Of a stretch of DNA of 64,000 nucleotides, positions 58,322 to 64,000 are shown in pieces (the first letter of the stretch is position 1; each line of letters opens with the position of its first letter). The translations under genes and the position numbers were made by a program. The DNA lies in the NCBI RefSeq assembly GCF_034440735.1, contig NZ_CP140098.1:1047501-1111500 (forward strand). Direction: 5' to 3'. Under the pieces are notes generated by a model. The model saw nothing but the letters and a program-made list of their open reading frames with translations. It had not been told where the DNA came from and made no database searches. This DNA comes from Deinococcus sp. AB2017081. Its GTDB lineage: Bacteria > Deinococcota > Deinococci > Deinococcales > Deinococcaceae.

Positions 58322-58906
58322 ATGAGCGACCCCGCCTTCAAAGCCATGAGCATTGAAGAGTACCTGCGCACCGAGGAGGACAGCCCGGTCAAGCGCGAGT
58401 ACGTGGGCGGTTTCGTGTACCCCGTGAACAACAGTGACAGCCCGGTCGCGCAGGCGGGGAGCAGCAAGCCGCACGCCGAGATCATCCTGAACGTTGTCGG
58501 GCACGTGCGACCAGCGGCCCGCCGTCTGGGCTGCCGAGTCTACGCATCGGAAATCAAGTTGCGGATCGAGGGTCGCCGGAGTTACTACTATCCGGACGTG
58601 ATGGTCGCCTGCGGCCCGGACAGCGGTGACGACACCTCCGAGACCACCCCCTGCCTCCTGGTCGAAGTCCTGTCCAGAGGCACCGCGCACACCGACCGCA
58701 ACGCCAAGTACGGGGTCTATACCTCGCTGCCCAGCCTCCAGACGTACCTGATCGTCGATCAGTACGAGCGGCACGTGTACGCCTACCACCGTGAGGGCGA
58801 GGAGTGGACGCTGACCGAGTACGACGGCCACGGCTCCATCCCCCTGCCGTGCCTGGACGTGGCCCTGACGCTGGACGACATGTACGACGGCGTGCTGGAG
58901 GACTGA
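58322..58906 (+). CDS. Uma2-family (DUF820) nuclease-fold protein
   Basis: 194 residues; TACCAT lies 6 bases before the ATG. It begins MSIEEYLRTEEDSPVKREYVGGFVYP after five residues, with the PD-(D/E)XK-like core: RRSYYYPDVMVACGPD, PCLLVEVLSRGTAHTDRNAKYGVYTSLPSLQTYLIVDQYERHVYAYHR. The acids Asp (YPDV), Glu (VEVLS) and nearby Lys fit an active Uma2 site. These proteins are very common in deinococci and cyanobacteria; their role is not established. Confidence 0.9.
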   Translation: MSDPAFKAMSIEEYLRTEEDSPVKREYVGGFVYPVNNSDSPVAQAGSSKPHAEIILNVVGHVRPAARRLGCRVYASEIKLRIEGRRSYYYPDVMVACGPDSGDDTSETTPCLLVEVLSRGTAHTDRNAKYGVYTSLPSLQTYLIVDQYERHVYAYHREGEEWTLTEYDGHGSIPLPCLDVALTLDDMYDGVLED

Positions 58907-58912
58907 GCCGGG

Positions 58913-58950
58913 GCTACTCCACGTGCCCCCCTGCCGCGTGGAGTAGCTTT
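58913..58950 (+). terminator. Terminator-like hairpin after the Uma2 gene
   Basis: Perfect 11-bp arms GCTACTCCACG (58913-58923) and CGTGGAGTAGC (58937-58947), followed by TTTCC. It begins 7 bases after the stop codon. It could also act as an operator for the MFS gene that starts 20 bp later. Confidence 0.7.
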
Positions 58951-58967
58951 CCCGGCACGCTGCGGGC

Positions 58968-60203
58968 ATGACCACGACTGCTCCCGTGACCCTGTGGAAC
59001 CGCTCCTTCGTGATCTGGTGGCTGGGCTCGGCGCAGAGTGCGTTCGGCACGGCGCTGTCGGGGATCGCCACGAGTTTCCTGATCCTGCACCAGACCGGCA
59101 GCGCGGGCCAGATGGGGGTGAACCTCGCGCTGGCGCTGCTGCCGGGGCTGCTCTCGCCGCTGTTCGGCACCGTGGTCGACCGGCTGCCGCTGCGCGTCCC
59201 GCTGATGGTGGGCAACGTCCTGCGTGGGGTCATCCAGCTCGGGGTCGGGATCGCGGCCCTGCGGGGCGAGGTGCCGCTGGAGGTCATCTACGCGGCGTCG
59301 TTCCTGACCGGGCTGGTCGGCGCGTTCTACGGCCCGGCGGCCATGGGCGTCACGCCCCGGCTGGTGCCGCCGGGTCAGCTCCAGCGGGCGACCGGACTCA
59401 TGCAGGGCGGCACCCAGAGTATGCAGCTGGTCGGCATGGTGGGCGGCGGGCTGCTGGTGGGCACGCTGGGCAGCGCCCCGGCCCTGATCGTGGACGGCGC
59501 GTGTTTCCTGATCTTCGCGGCGCTGCTGCCGCTGGTGCGTGTACCGGCCCGTGCGAGTTCGGCCGCCAGCGAACCGTTCTGGGCATCCCTCCGCGCCGGG
59601 CTGACGTATGCCCGCCACAGTCCCCTGATCCTGGGCCTGCCGGTGCTCGCCTTCCTGCTCAACGCCTCCTTCGCGCCGATGGACGTGCTGCTGCCGGGCC
59701 GCATGGATGAACTTGGCGAGGGCCCGGCGGGCTTCGGTGTGTTCTTCGGACTGCTGCTGGGAGGACTCGCGGCCGGCAGCTTCATCCTGGCCGCACTGGG
59801 CAGCCGGGTGGACGTGCGCCGCCTAAGCGTCGCGGGCCTCGTGGGCATGGGCGTGACCATCCTGGGGCTGAGCGCCACCCAGACGGCGGGGCAGATGTAC
59901 GTCCTGGCCCCGCTGCTGGGGCTGGCGAACGCCGCCACGAACGTCTCGATCGGGGTGATCTTCCAGCGGCGGATCGCGCCCGAGTTTTATGGCCGGGTGG
60001 GCAGTCTGATGACCATGGTCGGCATGGCAGGGATGCCCCTGGTGCTCCTGGCGCTGGCCCCGGTGGCCGACCGGGTGACGCTGGGCACCGCGTTCGGCGT
60101 GTCCGGTGTGGTGACCGTGCTGGCGGCGGGGGCCTGGGCCGCGCTGCTGCGGCGCGATCCGCTGCCCGCCCCGGAGGTCAGCGTCCAGCCCGCTCCGGCG
60201 TGA
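58968..60203 (+). CDS. MFS transporter, EntS/DHA3-like
   Basis: 411 residues. Twelve hydrophobic segments; blocks NRSFVIWWLGSAQSAFGTALSGIATSFLILHQTGSAGQMGVNLALALLPGLLSPLFGTVVDRLPLRV and AAMGVTPRLVPPGQLQRATGLMQGGTQSMQLVGMVGGGLLVG match MFS_3-type exporters. The 3' end overlaps the convergent HTH regulator by 26 bp, and that regulator is a plausible controller. Substrate unknown. Confidence 0.9.
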   Translation: MTTTAPVTLWNRSFVIWWLGSAQSAFGTALSGIATSFLILHQTGSAGQMGVNLALALLPGLLSPLFGTVVDRLPLRVPLMVGNVLRGVIQLGVGIAALRGEVPLEVIYAASFLTGLVGAFYGPAAMGVTPRLVPPGQLQRATGLMQGGTQSMQLVGMVGGGLLVGTLGSAPALIVDGACFLIFAALLPLVRVPARASSAASEPFWASLRAGLTYARHSPLILGLPVLAFLLNASFAPMDVLLPGRMDELGEGPAGFGVFFGLLLGGLAAGSFILAALGSRVDVRRLSVAGLVGMGVTILGLSATQTAGQMYVLAPLLGLANAATNVSIGVIFQRRIAPEFYGRVGSLMTMVGMAGMPLVLLALAPVADRVTLGTAFGVSGVVTVLAAGAWAALLRRDPLPAPEVSVQPAPA

Positions 60204-60861
60204 AGAACAGGCCCAGCAGGCAGGGCAGCGTGCCCGGCCCGCCGCGCTGCCGGGCATCCTGATCGGTGACCCAGTCGTTCAGCTCGCGCAGGCGGCGTTC
60301 CAGTTCGCGGCGTGTGTCGGCGTCCAGCTGTGGCCGGCTGAAGGAGGCCAGCGCACCGTATGTCTCGCGCTGCTCGCGGGGCATCGCCTGAGGATTCAGG
60401 TTCATGGTGGGTCGGCCACGGTCGTCGGTGGTCAGCAGCAGGTCGTGTCGGTCGTCGTGCACGAGCAGCCGGACGAGCCGCTCGTTGAAGCTGTCCAGGA
60501 ATGGGCCGAAGATCTGGCCCATCAGGTCTTCCAGGGTGGCCGCGTCGGTCAGCTCGAAGGGCGTGCGGTACGTCCGGGCCACCGCGCGGTAGACCTTGAC
60601 CGGCCGCCCGCTGCGGGGCCGGCTGCCCACCACCTGCACGAGTCCGGCCGCCACCAGCCGGGTCAGGCGGTGGTGGGCCTGCTTGACCGTGATCTGCGCC
60701 GCCTGGGCCGCCTCGGTGGCGCTGGCCCCGGCCCGGATCACGCGCGCCAGCAGCTCCTGGCAGGTGTCGTCCAGCAGCAGCCGCGCCTGCTCGGGGGTTC
60801 GGGCCACGAACAGGTCGGGCAGCGGGGGTGGAGGAGGGGTGATGGCGTCGTCCTCGCTCAT
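60178..60861 (-). CDS. ArsR-like winged-helix regulator with C-terminal effector domain
   Basis: 227 residues from the ATG at 60861. The wHTH lies at residues 25-90: EQARLLLDDTCQELLARVIRAGASATEAAQAAQITVKQAHHRLTRLVAAGLVQVVGSRPRSGRPVKVYRAVARTYRTP. The C-terminal 130 residues (ATLEDLMGQIFGPFLDSFNERLVRLLV onward) resemble those of ArsR-type HTH_20 proteins in actinobacteria and deinococci and may bind a ligand. It is convergent with the MFS gene and divergent from a small gene. Confidence 0.8.
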   Translation of the reverse strand: MSEDDAITPPPPPLPDLFVARTPEQARLLLDDTCQELLARVIRAGASATEAAQAAQITVKQAHHRLTRLVAAGLVQVVGSRPRSGRPVKVYRAVARTYRTPFELTDAATLEDLMGQIFGPFLDSFNERLVRLLVHDDRHDLLLTTDDRGRPTMNLNPQAMPREQRETYGALASFSRPQLDADTRRELERRLRELNDWVTDQDARQRGGPGTLPCLLGLFFTPERAGR

Positions 60862-60984
60862 GGCTCCAGCATGACGGGTCACGCACGAACCGGGGGCGAT
60901 GACTGTATCTGGAAGGCGGCCTCATCTCCCGGCTATGCTGAATATCTATTCACCCGGCCTGAATACTCAACAGGGACGGCCGTC

Positions 60985-61155
60985 ATGGTAAAGAAAGAGA
61001 CCGAATTCTATCATTGTGGGATGTATGTCTCCGACCTGAACCTGATCACCAAGGCCCGCCTGCTGGACACGCAGGATGTCGCCCGCTCGCTGCCGCCGGT
61101 GAAGCCCCGACCATCCCTGCTGCGCCGCGTGGCCGCCCACCTGCGCCGCCGCTGA
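60985..61155 (+). CDS. Small basic hypothetical protein
   Basis: 56 residues from the ATG at 60985: starts MVKKETEFYHCGMYVSDLNLITKARLLDTQDV and ends with a basic helix SLLRRVAAHLRRR. A -10-like TATGCT lies about 50 bases upstream, and AGGGACGG precedes the start. I do not recognise a family. Tyr/Cys-rich first half and Arg-rich tail are distinct from random GC-rich translation, which supports a real gene, but the evidence is modest. Confidence 0.5.
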   Translation: MVKKETEFYHCGMYVSDLNLITKARLLDTQDVARSLPPVKPRPSLLRRVAAHLRRR

Positions 61156-61168
61156 GCCGGTCTGTCGT

Positions 61169-61233
61169 TCCTTCTCCCGTTGGTCGGAGTGAATCGCTTC
61201 ATTGAACCGATGCACTCCGAATCGGTATGAATC
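61169..61233. repeat. Dispersed palindromic repeat, family 3, copy 2
   Basis: TTCCTTCTCCCGTTGGTCGGA (61169-61188, counting the shared part) matches the block at 31888-31913. A stem pairs TCGGAGTGAATCG (61184-61196) with CGATGCACTCCGA (61208-61220), 12 of 13 positions. The sequence differs from copy 1 but keeps the hairpin and the flanking CGGTAT end. Confidence 0.5.
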
Positions 61234-61258
61234 CACCCCCCGCGCTATCCTGAAGCCT

Positions 61259-63391
61259 ATGCCTGCCGCCGCGCCGCCCACCGAGCCCCTGCGCGTGTCG
61301 GGCGGCGTGAACCGCGTACGTTTCCGCTCGGACACGGGCTTCACGGTCATGACCGCGAAGATCCGCAACGCCGACGGTGAGGATCCGGACGCCACCGTGA
61401 TCGGCGTGATGCCGCCGCTGGAGGCGGGCGACAGCTTCAGCGCCGACGTGGTCATGGAGGAGCACCGCGAGTACGGGTACCAGTACCGCGTCCTGAACAT
61501 GGTGCTCGAGGCCCAGCCGGTCGACCTGACCGAGGCCGGGATCGCTGCCTACCTGGAAGCGCGCGTGGGCGGTGTGGGCAAGGTGCTCGCGGGACGGATC
61601 GCGCGCACCTTCGGCCCCGGCACCTTCGACATCCTGGAACAGGAGCCGGATCGGCTGCTGCAGGTGCCGGGTGTCACGGCCTCCACGCTGCACAAGATGA
61701 CCTCCAGCTGGTCGCAGCAGGGTCTGGAACGCCGGTTGCTGGCCGGCCTCCAGGGTCTGGGCCTGAGCATTTCCCAGGCCCAGCGGGCGGTCAAGCACTT
61801 CGGCGAGGCCGCGCTGGAGCGCCTGCAGGCTGACCTGTTCGCCCTGACCGAGGTCGAGGGCATCGGCTTCCTGACCGCCGACAAGCTGTGGCAGTCGCAG
61901 GGCGGGGCGATGGATGATCCCCGCCGTCTGACCGCCGCCGCCGTCTATGCGCTGCAGCAGGCCGGGCAGCAGGGTGGCCACTCCTTCCTCCCGCGTGACC
62001 GGGCCGAACGCGGCGTCCTGCACTACACCCGCGTGTCGCTCCCACAGGCACGGCTGGCCGTGGACACCGCCGTGGAACTCGGCCGCCTGAGCGCCGACGA
62101 GCTGCCCCTCTTCGACGGCGAGGGTGGTGCCGAGGGCCGCATCTATCTGCCGCACGTGCTGCGGGCCGAGAAGAAACTGGCCGGGCTGATCCGCACGCTG
62201 ATTGCCACGCCCCCGGCGGGCGACGAGTGGACGGTGCCGGCGGGCGCGGCGGCGGGGCTGTCGGCGGAGCAGGCGGGGGTGCTGGGCCTGCTGGGTGACC
62301 ACCGGCTGGTGGTGCTCACGGGTGGCCCCGGTACCGGCAAGAGCACGACCACGCGGGCCGTGGCCGACCTCGCCACGCGGCTGGGACTGGAGGTCGCGCT
62401 GTGTGCCCCCACCGGCAAGGCCGCGAGGCGCCTGGGCGAGGTCACGGGCCGCAGCGCCAGCACCGTGCACCGCCTGCTCGGGTACGGCCCGGCGGGGTTC
62501 CGGCACAACCACCTGGAGCCGGCTCCCTACGACCTGTTCATCGTGGACGAGGTCTCGATGATGGGCGACGGCCTGATGCTCTCGCTGCTCGCGGCGGTGC
62601 CACCGGGGGCCCGGGTGCTGCTGGTGGGCGACACCGACCAGCTGCCCCCGGTCGATGCGGGGCTGCCGCTCCTGGCCATCGCCCAGGCCGCCCCCACGGT
62701 GCGCCTGACCCAGGTGTACCGACAGGCGGCCGAGAATCCGATCATCCGCGCCGCGCACGGGCTGCTGCACGGCCGCGCCCCCGAGTGGGGCGACCCCCGG
62801 CTGAACCTCACCGAGACCGATCCGGACGGCGGCGCCCGGCGCGTGGCCCTGATGGTGCGTGAACTCGGCGGCCCCGCGCAGGTTCAGGTGCTCACGCCCA
62901 TGCGCAAGGGGCCGCTGGGCATGGACCACCTGAACCACCACCTCCAGTCGCTGTTCAATCCCGGCGAGGGCGGCGTCCGCATCGGCGAGGGCGAGGCCCG
63001 GCCCGGTGACGTGGTCGTGCAGACGAAGAACGACTACACCAACGAGGTCTTCAACGGCACGCTGGGCACCGTGCTCAAGGTAGAGGGCAGCCGGCTGACC
63101 GTGGATTTCGACGGGAACGTCGTGGAACTCGCCGGCGCCGAGCTCTTCAACCTCCAGCTCGGCTACGCGCTGACGGTGCACCGGGCCCAGGGCAGTGAAT
63201 GGGGCACGGTGCTGGGCGTGCTGCACGAGGCGCACATGCCCATGCTGTCACGCAACCTGGTGTACACGGCCCTGACCCGCGCCCGCGAGCGCTTCTACTC
63301 GGCCGGCTCGGCCAGCGCGTGGCAGACCGCCGCGAGCCGCCTGCGCGAGGCCCGCAACACGGCCCTGCTGGAACGCATCCGCGCCCGCTAG
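61259..63391 (+). CDS. recD2: RecD2-type 5'-3' DNA helicase
   Basis: 710 residues; TATCCT lies 7 bases before the ATG. The N-terminal region has helix-hairpin-helix-like segments (GIAAYLEARVGGVGKVLAGRIARTFG, LLQVPGVTASTLHKM) typical of RecD2. SF1B helicase motifs: Walker A VVLTGGPGTGKSTTTRAVADL near residue 355, Walker B LFIVDEVSMMGDGLML, LVGDTDQLPPVDAG, RLTQVYRQAAENPIIRAA, and GYALTVHRAQGSEW near the end. It works without RecBC in Deinococcus and is reported to aid replication and repair there. The truncated kinase pseudogene follows 7 bp later. Confidence 0.96.
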   Translation: MPAAAPPTEPLRVSGGVNRVRFRSDTGFTVMTAKIRNADGEDPDATVIGVMPPLEAGDSFSADVVMEEHREYGYQYRVLNMVLEAQPVDLTEAGIAAYLEARVGGVGKVLAGRIARTFGPGTFDILEQEPDRLLQVPGVTASTLHKMTSSWSQQGLERRLLAGLQGLGLSISQAQRAVKHFGEAALERLQADLFALTEVEGIGFLTADKLWQSQGGAMDDPRRLTAAAVYALQQAGQQGGHSFLPRDRAERGVLHYTRVSLPQARLAVDTAVELGRLSADELPLFDGEGGAEGRIYLPHVLRAEKKLAGLIRTLIATPPAGDEWTVPAGAAAGLSAEQAGVLGLLGDHRLVVLTGGPGTGKSTTTRAVADLATRLGLEVALCAPTGKAARRLGEVTGRSASTVHRLLGYGPAGFRHNHLEPAPYDLFIVDEVSMMGDGLMLSLLAAVPPGARVLLVGDTDQLPPVDAGLPLLAIAQAAPTVRLTQVYRQAAENPIIRAAHGLLHGRAPEWGDPRLNLTETDPDGGARRVALMVRELGGPAQVQVLTPMRKGPLGMDHLNHHLQSLFNPGEGGVRIGEGEARPGDVVVQTKNDYTNEVFNGTLGTVLKVEGSRLTVDFDGNVVELAGAELFNLQLGYALTVHRAQGSEWGTVLGVLHEAHMPMLSRNLVYTALTRARERFYSAGSASAWQTAASRLREARNTALLERIRAR

Positions 63392-63397
63392 GCCCGC

Positions 63398-63916
63398 ATG
63401 GGGCCGCTGCCCGGCGTGCGCTTCACCCCGGACGGGTGGCTCGTGAACCTGTCCGGCCCGGATCCGGACGCGCAGACCTTCCTGCCGGCCGCCCGGCGCA
63501 TCCACGGGCCGCTCGACCCCCTGTCGGCAGAGTTCAGAGATCTTGAGGGTTGCCCTCAATATCTCCGAACCGAGCGAGGCGAGTCCCTGAAATGACGGCG
63601 GTTGGAACTGGAAACCGCTGTGTGGATGCGGGTGGTCAGCCTGGGCACGCCGGTGATCCTGGACTCGGGCTTCTGGACGCGCCGCCGCCGGGATACGCTG
63701 CGCGCCCAGGCGGCGGCGCTGGGCGTGCCCCTGACCCTGTACGCGCTGGACGTCCCGCATGCCCAGGGGCGGGCACGCGTCGCGCGTCGCCACGCCCTGC
63801 CCGGCGCGCTGCCCCTCGTCGGGAACGCCGTTGATGTCCTGTGGACGCGGTTCGAGCCGCTGGAGCCGGACGAGGAGGCCGTCCGGGTGCCGGGCGCACC
63901 AGCACATGACCTCTGA
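63398..63916 (+). pseudogene. AAA_33 (zeta-toxin-like) kinase remnant, P-loop missing and split by a repeat
   Basis: The first piece starts at GVRFTPDGWLVNLSGPDPDAQ and PAARRIHGPLDPL; the second reads VWMRVVSLGTPVILDSGFWTRRRRDTLRAQA, then LYALDVPHAQGRARVARRH and WTRFEPLEPDEE. Together they match the middle and end of AAA_33 P-loop kinases. The N-terminal P-loop (GxPGSGKST) is absent. A family-1 repeat lies between the pieces. Both pieces are in the same frame; only one TGA (63593-63595), inside the repeat, separates them. Confidence 0.78.
63521..63624. repeat. Dispersed palindromic repeat, family 1, copy C (within a gene remnant)
   Basis: 104 bp, shorter than copies A and B by loss of the middle. 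Left end CTGTCGGCAGAGTTCAG; right end reverse-complemented CACACAGCGGTTTCCAG. The internal stem pairs TTCAGAGATCTTGAGGG with CCCTCAATATCTCCGAA: sequence differs from copy A at many places, yet pairing is kept at 15 of 17 positions. GAGCGAGGCGAGT and GGCGG follow, as in the other copies. Confidence 0.75.
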
Positions 63917-63932
63917 CAGAAGTGTCACGACA

Positions 63933-63952
63933 CCCCACCTGAATGTGGGGTT
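63933..63952. terminator. Weak terminator-like hairpin
   Basis: CCCCAC-CTGAAT-GTGGGG followed by TT, 17 bases after the kinase remnant. No long T-run; uncertain. Confidence 0.35.
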
Positions 63953-64000
63953 CTGGGGTTCCGCCCCCCAGGCAGGGGTGAGGCACCCCGCCCCGATCCT

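Noticed and set aside
54263..63391. Radiation/desiccation response motif upstream of sbcD, recD2 or topA
   Set aside because: No 17-bp palindrome like the known Deinococcus motif (TTATG-N-CAT-type halves) was seen before these genes.

Overview
The window is about 64 kb of high-GC bacterial chromosome and looks like Deinococcus. The evidence is: a full-length RecD2-type helicase without RecBC, an SbcC/SbcD pair, a topoisomerase I with a lysine/alanine-rich tail, a PilT/TRAM membrane protein, short palindromic dispersed repeats of the kind known in deinococci, and at least 20 genes whose start codon lies only 5-8 bases after a TANNNT -10 box (leaderless transcription, well documented in Deinococcus). 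No species can be assigned by eye.

Layout. 0-8.2 kb: MFS efflux gene divergent from a LacI regulator with an operator between them, a MerR/GyrI-like regulator, aldo/keto reductase, M20 amidohydrolase, and two NAD(P)/FAD oxidoreductases. 8.2-12.6 kb: a SugE-like small multidrug exporter, a beta-lactamase-fold serine hydrolase and an MFS pump, bracketed by nested intergenic repeats. 12.6-17.2 kb: a complete livK-H-M-G-F type ABC importer. 17.4-22.8 kb: thioesterase and phosphatase, an aminoglycoside-phosphotransferase-like gene overlapping a short UvrA-like ATPase, and a divergent MarR pair with two identical-arm operators. 22.8-31.6 kb: a lower-GC patch with an orphan immunity-like gene, an HD hydrolase, a receiver-roadblock protein, an MFS pump, enoyl-CoA hydratase, an Imm10-like orphan, malate dehydrogenase and prolyl oligopeptidase. 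31.6-43.5 kb: tRNA-Leu(CAG), topA, a PAS/HD-GYP phosphodiesterase, PIG-L deacetylase, RNase H and a YqeK-like hydrolase.

43.0-47.7 kb carries a tightly overlapped pyrroloquinoline quinone operon, pqqABCDE, including the 23-residue pqqA precursor gene, which is easily missed. An M19 dipeptidase is translationally coupled to pqqE, and a GNAT gene follows. Two tandem MFS paralogues are divergent from it. 51.9-54.3 kb holds a decayed IS630-type element and a gene-poor stretch. 54.3-63.4 kb is rich in DNA-repair genes: sbcC, sbcD and recD2, with an Uma2 nuclease-fold gene and an MFS/HTH pair between them.

Three families of short dispersed palindromic repeats recur. One copy has landed inside a truncated kinase-like gene at the right end; another supplies the stop codon of a deacetylase gene. 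No CRISPR array, prophage or replication origin was seen. The strongest candidates for follow-up are the pqq operon with its coupled dipeptidase, the MITE-like repeats with compensatory changes, and the pervasive leaderless promoters.
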